Source: Stenotrophomonas oahuensis (GTDB lineage Bacteria > Pseudomonadota > Gammaproteobacteria > Xanthomonadales > Xanthomonadaceae). Taken from it: a stretch of 64,000 nt of DNA. Positions 54,270-63,019 of this stretch are shown one piece after another. A program made the translations under genes and the position numbers. The stretch's first letter is position 1, and the number at the start of each line of letters is the position of its first letter. The notes under the pieces were generated by a model, which was not told the origin of the DNA, did not search any database, and saw only the letters and a program-made list of their open reading frames with translations. Where the stretch lies: NCBI RefSeq assembly GCF_031834595.1, contig NZ_CP115541.1:868001-932000 (forward strand), written 5' to 3'.

Positions 54270-55175
54270 TCAGTCGGTTTTCATCTGGTGGCCGCCGAAC
54301 TGGTTGCGCAGGGCGGACAGCATGCGGTCGCTGTAGGAATTGCCTTCGCGTGAACGCAGGCGCTCGAGCAGCGAGAGCGTGATCACCGGAGCGGACACAT
54401 CGAGGTCGATGGCCTCGGCGACGGTCCAGCGGCCTTCGCCGGAATCGGGAACGTAAGGCGCAATGCCGTCCAGCTGCGGGTTCTTTTCCAGCGCTTCCAC
54501 GCTCAGGTCGAGCAGCCAGGAACGCACCACGCTGCCGTGCTGCCAGGTGCGTGCCACTTCGGCCAGATCCAGATTGAACTCGGCCTTGCGCTGCATCAGC
54601 GCGAAGCCTTCGGCATACGCCTGCATCATGCCGTACTCGATGCCGTTGTGAATCATCTTGCAGTAATGCCCTGCCCCGCTCGGGCCCACATGCGACCAAC
54701 CGCGATCGGCCGCCGGGGCCAGGGTGCGGAAGATGTCGCCGATGCGCTCGACCGTGGCTTTGTCACCGCCGATCATCAGGCTGTAACCCTCCTGCAGGCC
54801 CCACACGCCACCGCTGGTGCCGCAGTCCAGGTAGGTGATGTCGTCCTGCAGCAGCTGTGCGGAGCGGCGGACGCTGTCCTTGTAGTACGAGTTGCCGCCG
54901 TCGATGACCACGTCGCCCTCTGACAGGTGCGGAGCCAGCGCGGCCAGGGTCTGGTCGACCACCTCACCGGCCGGCACCATCAGCCACACCACGCGCGGCA
55001 CCGGCAGTTTGGCCAGCGCGTCGGCCAGCGAGGCACTGACCTCGAAGCCGCGTGCGGCGGCGGCGTTGCGCGCCGCCTCGCCCGGGTCCACACCGATCAC
55101 GCGGTGGCCGCCGCGGTGCAGGCGCTCGGCCATGTTGGCGCCCATGCGCCCCAGTCCAATCATTGCAATGTCCAT
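54270..55175 (-). CDS. gnd: 6-phosphogluconate dehydrogenase (decarboxylating), short NAD type
   Basis: A 301-residue enzyme of the YqeC/GndA-like short class; the long pentose-phosphate Gnd is about 470 residues. AMIGLGRMGANMAERL is the cofactor site, with VIDGGNSYYKDSVRR, DCGTSGGVWGLQEG, GPSGAGHYCKMIHNGIEYG (catalytic Lys) and IDLDVSAPVITLSL. It converts 6-phosphogluconate to ribulose-5-phosphate and CO2. ATG 55175 is preceded by a weak site; a TTG is just upstream. The next gene upstream ends only three bases away. Confidence 0.92.
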   Translation of the reverse strand: MDIAMIGLGRMGANMAERLHRGGHRVIGVDPGEAARNAAAARGFEVSASLADALAKLPVPRVVWLMVPAGEVVDQTLAALAPHLSEGDVVIDGGNSYYKDSVRRSAQLLQDDITYLDCGTSGGVWGLQEGYSLMIGGDKATVERIGDIFRTLAPAADRGWSHVGPSGAGHYCKMIHNGIEYGMMQAYAEGFALMQRKAEFNLDLAEVARTWQHGSVVRSWLLDLSVEALEKNPQLDGIAPYVPDSGEGRWTVAEAIDLDVSAPVITLSLLERLRSREGNSYSDRMLSALRNQFGGHQMKTD

Positions 55176-55178
55176 CAA

Positions 55179-56429
55179 TCACCTATGCTCGGGTTGCGAA
55201 TGCGATGCCGACCCCGCCGCGCACTGGCGCAGGCGGGCGTCGATCCAACGGCGGTACAGCGTGGTATGCAGATTGTGCAGCCCCAGCTCGAAGGCGAATG
55301 GCGTCCGCGGATTGCGGTCGAGCAGGCGCACCACGTGGTAGCCCACAGGACGTATACCGCGTGGGTGCACATAAATCAGGAACCCCTGATAGAACGGATC
55401 GTCCAGCAAGGCGTCCAGTTCAGCAAGCACTGGCTGCTGGGCGGCCGGCAGCGCCCGCCTCAGCCCCGCGTCGCGCTCGAACAGCAGCCGCTCGAAGCGG
55501 CGGGCGCTGTGGCCGGGAAGCTGCGCGGCCAGCTCCCAGATGCGCCGGTTGATGCGGTCGTAATGGGCGAAGCCACCGTGCTCGCGCAGCGCCTGCGCGG
55601 CGGCGGCGCTGACATCGACGATCACGAAGTTCTCAGCCTGGTTGTTGATGTCGTCCAGGTAGGTCTTGTCGAATACATGCTCGATGAAGCCCGGTGCGCC
55701 GACGAAGGCCTGGCGGCCGCGCTGCGAGGTGCGCACCGCCTTGCCGTCGGCGAGGAACGTGCCGGCGTGATGCCCGAGCAGGATGCTGTCGGTGTCGTGC
55801 AGGCTCAGGAAGGTGCCGATGGACAGCTCGCGGGGGCTGAACTCCGCATCAAAGGCGGCGTCGCCGTACAACTCGCGCTGGGTGGCCAGTTGGGCCACCT
55901 GTCGCCCTACCCCGCATTCGCTGCGTACGTTGCCGTTGTAGAAGGCGTCCAGCGCAGTGCTGTTTCTTCCTGCCGGCTGGTAGCCGCGCCCGAAGCTTCG
56001 AAAGCCCTTCCAGCCTTGCGCACGACTACCGCCGATACCGAAGCCGATCCATCCCAGCTGCAGCGCGGAGAAGCGATAGCCGGGGTTGTCCTGCAGTTTT
56101 GTGGCAGCGCGGTGCGTCGCCTTGCCCAGTTCAAAAGCATAGGCGCACACCGTGGCCGGATCATCGAACAGCGTCTGCAGGAAGGCCTGCCGTTGCGGCG
56201 CATTCCACTGCTGCGGCAACTGCACCCGCAGGTCGCCGGCAGCGCGCGCCTCGTCCAGGCCAGCGCGCTCGCAGACTGCGCCGCCGTGCACCTCGGGTGT
56301 CGAAGTGGAGGTGGATCCTATCTGCCAGCCCAGCTCATGCAGCAATGCTTCGGTGCAGTCGGCTGCCGAGGCTGCGGGCACCATAGTGCCCAGCGCCACG
56401 GTGACGAGCAGCCGACGCAGACGTTGCAC
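55179..56429 (-). CDS. Hypothetical exported protein
   Basis: A 416-residue protein with a signal peptide-like start (LLVTVALGTMVPAASAAD) and no recognised domain. It contains paired Cys residues near the start, a WIGFGIGGSRAQGWKGF stretch, FLSLHDTDSILLGHH and a long C-terminal helical region. The frame is open far upstream, but the GTG at 56429 gives a clean signal peptide and follows the upstream lipoprotein gene's stop by 16 bases. The downstream gnd gene is separated by three bases, so the three may be co-transcribed. No function can be assigned. Confidence 0.6.
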   Translation of the reverse strand: MQRLRRLLVTVALGTMVPAASAADCTEALLHELGWQIGSTSTSTPEVHGGAVCERAGLDEARAAGDLRVQLPQQWNAPQRQAFLQTLFDDPATVCAYAFELGKATHRAATKLQDNPGYRFSALQLGWIGFGIGGSRAQGWKGFRSFGRGYQPAGRNSTALDAFYNGNVRSECGVGRQVAQLATQRELYGDAAFDAEFSPRELSIGTFLSLHDTDSILLGHHAGTFLADGKAVRTSQRGRQAFVGAPGFIEHVFDKTYLDDINNQAENFVIVDVSAAAAQALREHGGFAHYDRINRRIWELAAQLPGHSARRFERLLFERDAGLRRALPAAQQPVLAELDALLDDPFYQGFLIYVHPRGIRPVGYHVVRLLDRNPRTPFAFELGLHNLHTTLYRRWIDARLRQCAAGSASHSQPEHR

Positions 56430-56445
56430 GGCGATGCGCGACCGT

Positions 56446-57117
56446 TCAGGCCTGCGGCGCAGGAACGTCAGTGGTGGGGGTGGCCTCCGGGACCGGCTCT
56501 GGCGGGGTCGGTACCGCCGCGGGGGCCGGAGGGGCCGGCGGCGTGGCCGGAATGGCGTCTGACGGCACCTCAGCGGGTGTGGGCGGCGGCGGCGTGCCGG
56601 CAGCGGCCGCCGGCAGGTACTGCTGCAGGCGCGCGAAGAAGCGGCGATAGAAGTCCGCATCCTGCACGGTGCTGCTGGCCACTTTCACTAGCGAATCGTC
56701 ATTGCTGCCGAACGGCAGCGACACCGAACCCAAGGCCCCGACACCGACACTGGCCGAGGTGGGGCTCTTTTTCAGCGCATAGCGGTCCTGCACCGCGCTG
56801 ATGAACACCAGCGCCTCGTCACCGCGCGGCGCGCAGGAAATGCGCAGTACCAGTTGTTCGTGCTCGTCATCGCGCGGCTGGAAGTTCTTGTTGGCTTCAA
56901 CAGCATCGCTGCCGTAGCGGGCAATCGCGTAGCCCTGGCTGAGCAGGGTGCGGCGCGCGGCTTCGCACGCCGTCGCCGGCGAACCGGGTACGGTGCGCGA
57001 ATAGGTATCGCCAGAGTCGAACGATTCGCGCAGCAGCGTGCTGTCGGCGGCGCGTCCGCCGCAGGCGCTGAGTGACACGGCCAGCAGGCCGGCCGGAAGT
57101 GCGTGGGACAGCCGCAT
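56446..57117 (-). CDS. DUF2242-family lipoprotein
   Basis: A 223-residue protein with a lipobox (LLAVSLSAC, Cys19) and a DUF2242 domain: SFDSGDTYSRTVPGSPATAC near 32-52, NFQPRDDEHEQLVLRISC and ALGSVSLPFGSNDDSLVKVAS. The last ~55 residues are almost only Pro, Ala, Thr and Glu, likely a periplasmic spacer. Members are proteobacterial outer-membrane or periplasmic lipoproteins of unknown role. CAGGAG precedes ATG 57117. Confidence 0.8.
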   Translation of the reverse strand: MRLSHALPAGLLAVSLSACGGRAADSTLLRESFDSGDTYSRTVPGSPATACEAARRTLLSQGYAIARYGSDAVEANKNFQPRDDEHEQLVLRISCAPRGDEALVFISAVQDRYALKKSPTSASVGVGALGSVSLPFGSNDDSLVKVASSTVQDADFYRRFFARLQQYLPAAAAGTPPPPTPAEVPSDAIPATPPAPPAPAAVPTPPEPVPEATPTTDVPAPQA

Positions 57118-57186
57118 GGGCGCTCCTGCAATAACGGGATCGTCCCAGCTTAGTGAGCCAGGCGTATGCGCAGGGTCTAAATAGCA

Positions 57187-57212
57187 AAGGGCCGGCGCAT
57201 GGCCGGCCCTTC
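57187..57212. terminator. Terminator-like stem
   Basis: Ten-bp stem AAGGGCCGGC/GCCGGCCCTT with a short loop, between the Prc protease and lipoprotein genes. The run of T after it is weak. Confidence 0.55.
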
Positions 57213-57233
57213 GTTATCGGTTGGTTCACCCCC

Positions 57234-57290
57234 GGTCACGACCAACGGTCGTGACCTACCGGCTGGTAGCGCACGACCGTTGGTCGTGCG
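57234..57290. repeat. SMAG-type repeat pair
   Basis: A minus-oriented hairpin (57234-57260, loop CGACCAACGGTCG) and a plus-oriented GTAGCGCACGACCGTTGGTC hairpin (57266-57290), just downstream of the prc stop. Confidence 0.85.
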
Positions 57291-57300
57291 TGATCCGTGA

Positions 57301-59490
57301 TCAATCGGCCCAGCGGCCTGCGGCGGTGGACTGCGGCAGCACCTGCGCCGACAGCGGACGGTCCTCGGCCAGCAGGTTCACCGCATCGGCCAGAATCGAG
57401 GCCGATTCACGCAGCAGCGGGTCCGGGCGTTTTTCAGCGGCCTTTTCACGGGCGGCGTCCTTCACGATGTCGCGCTCGTTGCCGGTCAGGCCGTCGTCAT
57501 TACTGTCGTCGGCCAGCGGGTCCAGGTCCAGGCCCAGTTCCTTGCGGATGGCCTGGCGGTCCTTGCGCTGCTTTTCCTGGCGCTCACGCTCGGCACGACG
57601 CTCGCCTTCATTGAGCGAGATGTACTTCTTCGCGGCTTCGGTGCGGAACTGCTGCACGTCCTCGTTCCACCACTGGAATTCCTTGTCGGCGGCAATACGC
57701 GCGGCATGGCGGGTTTCCAGCTTGGGCAGCAGCGGGCCGAAGTTGCCGTACTGGGTGTGCGGCACGGCGGCGATGCGGGTCCACGGCAGGGCGTTGTCGT
57801 AGGTGCTTTCGCCGTACTCGGTGGCGTCCACGCTGGCCGGGAAGGCCAGGTCGGGGACCACGCCCTTGTGCTGGGTGCTGCTGCCGCTGACGCGGAAGAA
57901 CTGGGCGATGGTCAGCTTCACCTGGCCGAAGCGCTGGGTCTCACCGCTGGGCCAACGGTCCAGATCGACGATGTTCTGCACGGTGCCCTTGCCGAAGGTG
58001 GTTTCACCAATGACCAGGCCACGGCCGTAGTCCTGGATGGCACCGGCGAAGATTTCCGAGGCCGAGGCCGAGCCACGGTTGATCAGCACCGCCAGCGGAC
58101 CGTCCCACGCGACCGCTTCGCTGCGGTCGTTGTTGACGGTGACGCGGCCGCCGGATTCACGCACCTGCACCACCGGGCCCTGCTCGATGAACAGGCCGGT
58201 GAGTTCAATGGCTTCGTCCAGCGAACCACCGCCGTTGTTGCGCAGGTCCAGCACCACACCGTCGAGCTTGTCGTTCTTGAAGCCAGCCAGCAGCTTGGCC
58301 ACGTCGCGGGTGGCCGAGGCGTAGTCGGTGGCGTTGCGGCGGCGGCCTTCGAAGTCCTGGTAGAAGGTGGGCAGCTTGATCACGCCGACCTTGCGCTCCG
58401 GTTCGCCTTCCTTGCCGGGAATGGTGAGGGTTTCGCCCTTGGCGGCCTGTTCGGCCAGACGCACCTTCTGGCGGGTCAGCACCAGCATGTGGTGCTTGCC
58501 GTCGACACCTTCCTCGGCCGGGATGAACTCCAGGCGCACCTGGGTGTCCTTCTTGCCGCGGATCTTGGCGACCACGTCGTCAATGCGCCAGCCGATCACG
58601 TCTTCGACCGGGCCAGACTTGCCCTGGCCCACGCCGACGATGCGGTCACCGGGCTTGAGCGTGCCGTTCACCGCAGCCGGACCACCGGCGATGATCTCGC
58701 GGATCACCACCATGTCGTCCTGGCGCTGCAGCTGCGCGCCGATGCCTTCCAGCGACAGCGACATCGCCTGGTTGAAGTTCTCGGCGGTACGCGGGGTGAA
58801 GTAATCGGTGTGCGGATCGACCGCGCTGGTGTAGGCGTTGAGGAAGAACTGGAAGACGTCTTCGCCCTTCAGTTCATTGACCGACTTTTCCAGCGTGGCG
58901 TAACGCTTGTCCAGCGTCTTGCGGATGTCGGCCGGCTGCTTGCCGGCCAGCTTCAGACGCAGCCAGTCGTTCTTGACCGACTTGCGCCACAGGTCGTCCA
59001 GTTCGGCGGTGCTGGCCGCCCACGGCACGTCCTTGCGGTCGTAATCGAAGCGCTCGTCACTGCTGAAGTCGAAATCCTGCTTGAGCAGCTTGCGCGCGTA
59101 GCCGACACGCTCGCCCACGCGCTGCTTGTACACCGCGAACACCTGGAAGGCCGGTTCGAGCTCGCCGCCACGGATGGCATTGGCGATGTTGGCCTCGAAC
59201 GGGGCGAACTTGGCGATGTCGGCCTGGGTGAAGAACTGCTTGCTGCCGTCCAGCGACTCCAGGTAGCGCTTGAACACGTCCTTGGAGGTGGCGGCATCCA
59301 GCGCGCGCGGCCGGTAGGCGTAGCGGCTGTCCGAAAGCAGGCCATACACCAGCTTGGAGGTGGTGGCCTGGTCGGCGGTGGCGGCCGAGGGCAGCGCCGG
59401 CGAATCGGCATAGGCGGCCAGGGCCAGCGGCGCGGTCAGCGCCAGGGCCATCAGGAATGCGGGAACTTTAAGTTTCATCAACTTGCTCAT
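57301..59490 (-). CDS. prc: Tail-specific protease Prc (S41 family)
   Basis: A 729-residue periplasmic C-terminal-processing peptidase. A signal peptide (to ~28) is followed by an N-terminal helical domain, a PDZ domain (~230-330: SLEGIGAQLQRQDDMVVIREI) and the S41 catalytic core. The active site is the serine of RGSASASEIFAGAIQDYGRG (around residue 475) with the lysine of TFGKG. It degrades proteins with non-polar C-termini and processes penicillin-binding proteins. Length is close to E. coli Prc (682). SMAG-type repeats lie beyond both ends. Confidence 0.93.
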   Translation of the reverse strand: MSKLMKLKVPAFLMALALTAPLALAAYADSPALPSAATADQATTSKLVYGLLSDSRYAYRPRALDAATSKDVFKRYLESLDGSKQFFTQADIAKFAPFEANIANAIRGGELEPAFQVFAVYKQRVGERVGYARKLLKQDFDFSSDERFDYDRKDVPWAASTAELDDLWRKSVKNDWLRLKLAGKQPADIRKTLDKRYATLEKSVNELKGEDVFQFFLNAYTSAVDPHTDYFTPRTAENFNQAMSLSLEGIGAQLQRQDDMVVIREIIAGGPAAVNGTLKPGDRIVGVGQGKSGPVEDVIGWRIDDVVAKIRGKKDTQVRLEFIPAEEGVDGKHHMLVLTRQKVRLAEQAAKGETLTIPGKEGEPERKVGVIKLPTFYQDFEGRRRNATDYASATRDVAKLLAGFKNDKLDGVVLDLRNNGGGSLDEAIELTGLFIEQGPVVQVRESGGRVTVNNDRSEAVAWDGPLAVLINRGSASASEIFAGAIQDYGRGLVIGETTFGKGTVQNIVDLDRWPSGETQRFGQVKLTIAQFFRVSGSSTQHKGVVPDLAFPASVDATEYGESTYDNALPWTRIAAVPHTQYGNFGPLLPKLETRHAARIAADKEFQWWNEDVQQFRTEAAKKYISLNEGERRAERERQEKQRKDRQAIRKELGLDLDPLADDSNDDGLTGNERDIVKDAAREKAAEKRPDPLLRESASILADAVNLLAEDRPLSAQVLPQSTAAGRWAD

Positions 59491-59606
59491 GGCACCTTGC
59501 CAAGGGGGAGACTGCGTGCAGATCAGACAACACGACAGTGCCGAAAGTTGCGGCGGATTTCCAGCCTAAACCGAGGTCCGTATCGATTTGTGAACGGCGA
59601 TGCGCC

Positions 59607-59661
59607 GTATCGACCAACGGTCGATACCTGCCGGGTAGCCGCCGACCGTTGGTCGGCGGTA
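59607..59661. repeat. SMAG-type repeat pair
   Basis: A minus-oriented hairpin (59607-59632) and a plus-oriented GTAGCCGCCGACCGTTGGTC hairpin (59635-59661), upstream of prc and just before the lipA stop. Confidence 0.85.
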
Positions 59662-59664
59662 GCT

Positions 59665-60675
59665 TCAGGCGACGCCTGCCCCTTTTGCCTGAACGTCGGC
59701 GTGGTACGAGGAGCGCACCATCGGGCCGGAGGCCACGTGGCTGAAGCCCAGCTCGTAGCCGTACTCCTCCAGCGCCTTGTATTCCTCGGGGGTCCAGTAG
59801 CGCAGCACCGGGTGGTGGTGGGCGGTCGGCTGCAGGTACTGGCCGATGGTGATCATGTCCACATCGTGGGCACGCAGGTCACGCATGGTGGCGCGCACCT
59901 GGTCCATGTCCTCGCCCAGGCCCAGCATGATGCCGGACTTGGTGGCGATGGCCGGGTGCTGGGCCTTGAAGTTCTTCAGCAGGGTCAGCGACCACTGGTA
60001 GTCCGCGCCCGGGCGTACGTTGCGGTACAGGTCCGGCACGGTTTCGATGTTGTGGTTGAACACGTCCGGCGGGTTGGTCGCCAGGATGTCCAGCGCGCGC
60101 TCCATGCGGCCCTTGCCACGGAAGTCCGGGGTGAGCACTTCAATGCGGGTGTTCGGCGACTTGGCGCGGATCGCGCCGATGCAGTCGGCGAAGTGCTGGG
60201 CACCGCCGTCACGCAGGTCGTCGCGGTCGACGCTGGTGACCACGACGTACTTCAGGCCCATGTCGGCCACGGTCTGGGCCAGGCTGGCCGGTTCGCCGGC
60301 GTCCGGCGGCTTGGGCCGGCCGTGGGCGACGTCGCAGAACGAGCAGCGGCGGGTGCAGACCTCGCCCAGGATCATGAAGGTGGCGGTGCCGTGGCTGAAG
60401 CACTCGTGGATGTTCGGGCAGCTGGCTTCCTCGCAGACCGTGACCAGGCGGTTTTCGCGCAGCTTGGCCTTCAGGGTCTGCACGGCATTGCCCGAGGGAA
60501 TGCGCACGCGGATCCAGGAGGGCTTGCGCAGCACCGGCGCGTCGGCGAACTGCACCGGCGAGCGGCCGATCTTGTCACCGCCCAGCTGTTTGACGCCCGC
60601 CTGCAGCGGGGCGGCGGACGGCGTGTCACCCTGCACAACCTGCAGGGGAATGATGCGAGCGGTGGTTTCAGTCAT
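59665..60675 (-). CDS. lipA: Lipoyl synthase
   Basis: A 336-residue radical SAM enzyme that inserts sulfur into octanoyl groups to make lipoyl cofactors. The auxiliary iron-sulfur cluster is C81, C86 and C92 ([12 protein letters not shown]), and the radical SAM motif is C107-x3-C111-x2-C114 (CTRRCSFC). [10 protein letters not shown] and the end [12 protein letters not shown] are typical. It is co-transcribed with lipB (18-base gap), which supplies its substrate. Confidence 0.96.
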   Translation of the reverse strand: MTETTARIIPLQVVQGDTPSAAPLQAGVKQLGGDKIGRSPVQFADAPVLRKPSWIRVRIPSGNAVQTLKAKLRENRLVTVCEEASCPNIHECFSHGTATFMILGEVCTRRCSFCDVAHGRPKPPDAGEPASLAQTVADMGLKYVVVTSVDRDDLRDGGAQHFADCIGAIRAKSPNTRIEVLTPDFRGKGRMERALDILATNPPDVFNHNIETVPDLYRNVRPGADYQWSLTLLKNFKAQHPAIATKSGIMLGLGEDMDQVRATMRDLRAHDVDMITIGQYLQPTAHHHPVLRYWTPEEYKALEEYGYELGFSHVASGPMVRSSYHADVQAKGAGVA

Positions 60676-60693
60676 GGCCTTGGTCGGCGGCGG

Positions 60694-61404
60694 TCAGGCC
60701 GCGTCAGTCAGATCGGGCAGTTCAGAGGTGGGCTGGAGGTCCAGGCCGAACTGGCGGGCCAGATGGCCCAGCAGTACCGGCTTCACGGCCGCCATGCCGG
60801 ACGGTCCCCCCAAGTCTACCACCGAGGTCACCTGCAGCCCTTGGTAGCCACAGGGGTTGATGCGGCGGAACGGCTCCAGGTCCATGGCCACGTTGAAGGC
60901 CAGGCCGTGGAAGGTGCAGCCACGACGGACGCGGATGCCCAGTGCGGCGATCTTGGCCCCGGCCACATACACGCCGGGCGCGCCGTCCTGTCGTTCAGCG
61001 CCGATATTCCATTCGTCCAGGGTGTCGATGATGGCCTGTTCGATCCGGCAGACGTAATCGCGCACGCCAATGCCCAGCCGGCGCACCTGCAACAGCGGGT
61101 AGATCACGATCTGGCCCGGGCCGTGGTAGGTCACCTGGCCGCCGCGGTCGACGTGCAGCACCGGAATGTCGCCGGGGGCGAGCACGTGCTCTTCCTTGCC
61201 GGCCTGACCCAGGGTGAAGACCGGATCGTGCTCGACCACCCACAGCTCGTCAGCGCTGTCGTCGGTGCGCGCATCGGTGAAACGCTGCATTGCATGCCAG
61301 ACCGGGGCGTAGGGCTGGCGGCCCAGGTCACGCACCACGGCCGGGCGGGCGACGCGCTGCCCGGGGGCAGCGGCTTCGAGGGAGCAGTCGCTTACAGCGT
61401 CCAC
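60694..61404 (-). CDS. lipB: Octanoyltransferase LipB
   Basis: A 236-residue enzyme that moves octanoyl from acyl-carrier protein to lipoate-dependent proteins. [20 protein letters not shown] is the signature; the catalytic dyad is Lys151 (GAKIAALG) and Cys185 ([10 protein letters not shown]). The GTG at 61404 lies inside the end of the upstream ybeD-like gene (13-base overlap), indicating translational coupling; a later start is possible because homology begins around residue 22. Confidence 0.94.
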   Translation of the reverse strand: MDAVSDCSLEAAAPGQRVARPAVVRDLGRQPYAPVWHAMQRFTDARTDDSADELWVVEHDPVFTLGQAGKEEHVLAPGDIPVLHVDRGGQVTYHGPGQIVIYPLLQVRRLGIGVRDYVCRIEQAIIDTLDEWNIGAERQDGAPGVYVAGAKIAALGIRVRRGCTFHGLAFNVAMDLEPFRRINPCGYQGLQVTSVVDLGGPSGMAAVKPVLLGHLARQFGLDLQPTSELPDLTDAA

Positions 61405-61670
61405 TTCACTTCCGGGTGGTCGCGCAGGGCCTCGTGGGCGCTGTCGTACTGTTCGCGGCTGTCGGCCTTGAACACCAGCCGTACGGACACGTATTTGCCA
61501 TTGGACGAGGTCTTCCAGCTGATGCGCTCTTTCAGCACATCGACGCCGGCGGCCTGCAGCAGGCGGGGAAGTTCATGCTCCAGCCCGATGTTGGCCGCGC
61601 CCATGGCGCTGAGCTCGAACTGACCGGGGAACTGGAAGCCGTGTTCAGGGTTGTCAGACTTGATTTCCAT
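61392..61670 (-). CDS. ybeD: YbeD-family protein (DUF493)
   Basis: A 92-residue small protein with ferredoxin-like fold, starting [16 protein letters not shown] and ending DHPEVKWTL. It contains [17 protein letters not shown] and [16 protein letters not shown], standard for YbeD. The family neighbours lipB and dacA-type genes in many gammaproteobacteria and is thought to have a regulatory, possibly ACT-like, role. It overlaps lipB by 13 bases. The chosen ATG 61670 gives the typical family length. Confidence 0.92.
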   Translation of the reverse strand: MEIKSDNPEHGFQFPGQFELSAMGAANIGLEHELPRLLQAAGVDVLKERISWKTSSNGKYVSVRLVFKADSREQYDSAHEALRDHPEVKWTL

Positions 61671-61862
61671 GGCGCGATTATGGGGACGAAAACGACGAAA
61701 CCCAAGCAGGGCGGGATCATGTGCACAGCGTCGCCCAACCGGACATGAAAATCCGGCTTCATTCACAGCACAGTCCAGTGCATGCGCGGCGTTGAGGCCG
61801 CCTCACGTCTTCACTACGCTGTCTGCGCATAAAAAGAAGCCAATTCAGTCAGCGGATCAATC

Positions 61863-62927
61863 ATGCGTTTGAAGCCTTTTGCGTTGCCGGCCGCGCTTGC
61901 CGGTGTGCTTGCCGTGGCCGCGCCTGTCGCACGGGCGGCCGAACAATGTGGTCCTGACGCCATGCGCGACCACCCGCCCCAGGTCAACTTCCGCGTCGAC
62001 AACGACCTGTTCGGGGGGGCCGACCAGGACCAGGGCTACACCAACGGGGCCCAGATCACCCTGGTGTCGCCGAACCTGGTGGACTACACCGACGACCCCT
62101 GCCTGCCGCGCCTGGCGCGCTGGGTGAACCGCCATCTGGAACGGCTGGCTCCGGGCGAGTTCGAGCAGCAGAACATGATCTTCAGCTTCGGCCAGGCGAT
62201 CTACACGCCGAAGGACTTCACCCGCAAGGACCTGATCGAGGACGACCGCCCCTACGCCGGCGTGCTGGTTGGCAGCTTCGGCTATAACGCCCGGCGGGGC
62301 GACCGCCTGCAGACCACCCAGCTGACCCTGGGCGTGGTCGGACCGTGGGCGCTGGGCGAAGAGGTCCAGGACGCGGTACATGACGCGCTGGGCGACGAGA
62401 AATTCCAGGGCTGGGACAACCAGCTGCACAACGAGCCGGTAATCATGCTGACCCACGAGCGCATGCGCCGCTGGCCGGCCGATGCCAGCGAGAATCTGGG
62501 TGGCTGGGGCTGGGATGCGATCAGCCACTACGGCGGTGCCGTCGGCAACCTGGCCACCCACCTCAATGGCGGCGGCGAAGTACGCTTTGGCTGGAAACTA
62601 CCGGACGACTTCGGCAGCACCCCGCTGCGCCCGGCCGGCGAAAACACCGCGCCGACCCGTGGCGGCAAGCCCAGCGGCTGGTCATTCCACCTGTTTGCCA
62701 CCACCGACGCCGCCTGGGTGATCCGCGACATCACCCTGGATGGCAACACCTTCCGCAACAGCCACAGCGTGGACAAGCGTCCGTTCGTGGCCCAGGCCGG
62801 TTACGGCCTGGCGATCATGTACAACCGCTGGAAGTTCGCCCTTGCCCGCTACCACAGCACCCGCGAGTTTGATGGGCAGGAGCAGTCGCCGATCTATGGG
62901 TCGTTTACGATTTCCAGGTCGCTGTAG
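61863..62927 (+). CDS. lpxR: LpxR-type lipid A 3'-O-deacylase (DUF2219)
   Basis: A 354-residue outer-membrane barrel protein. The signal peptide ends VAAPVARAA; family motifs are VNFRVDNDLFGGADQDQGYTN, DDRPYAGVLVGSFG and HNEPVIMLTHER, and the C-terminus ends in a barrel strand. LpxR removes 3'-acyloxyacyl chains from lipid A in the outer leaflet. Catalytic residues by analogy are the conserved Asn, Asp, Glu, Ser and His in those motifs. It is transcribed oppositely to ybeD and the carboxypeptidase gene, between a SMAG repeat and a terminator. The stop codon is in the SMAG repeat. Confidence 0.88.
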   Translation: MRLKPFALPAALAGVLAVAAPVARAAEQCGPDAMRDHPPQVNFRVDNDLFGGADQDQGYTNGAQITLVSPNLVDYTDDPCLPRLARWVNRHLERLAPGEFEQQNMIFSFGQAIYTPKDFTRKDLIEDDRPYAGVLVGSFGYNARRGDRLQTTQLTLGVVGPWALGEEVQDAVHDALGDEKFQGWDNQLHNEPVIMLTHERMRRWPADASENLGGWGWDAISHYGGAVGNLATHLNGGGEVRFGWKLPDDFGSTPLRPAGENTAPTRGGKPSGWSFHLFATTDAAWVIRDITLDGNTFRNSHSVDKRPFVAQAGYGLAIMYNRWKFALARYHSTREFDGQEQSPIYGSFTISRSL

Positions 62928-62990
62928 AGACGCGCCATGCGCGTCTTCGCGGTACCCGGACGTTCGCGGACACGCATGGCGTGTCCCTAC
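62924..62990. repeat. SMAG-type repeat pair
   Basis: A plus-oriented GTAGAGACGCGCCATGCGCG hairpin (62924-62946) and a minus-oriented GGACACGC...GTGTCCCTAC hairpin (62969-62990). The first contains the stop codon of the lpxR gene. Confidence 0.85.
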
Positions 62991-63018
62991 AAAAAAGGCC
63001 CGCATCGCGGGCCTTTTT
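62991..63018. terminator. Bidirectional rho-independent terminator
   Basis: Stem GGCCCGC/GCGGGCC with loop ATC, flanked by six A on the left and five T on the right. It lies between the convergent lpxR and carboxypeptidase genes and should serve both. Confidence 0.85.
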
Positions 63019-63019
63019 C

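Noticed and set aside
57706..61623. Open frame of about 1,300 codons antisense to prc and lipA/lipB
   Set aside because: It mirrors the codon structure of confidently identified genes on the other strand, has low-complexity His/Gly/Gln-rich translation and no recognisable domain. High GC makes such antisense frames common.
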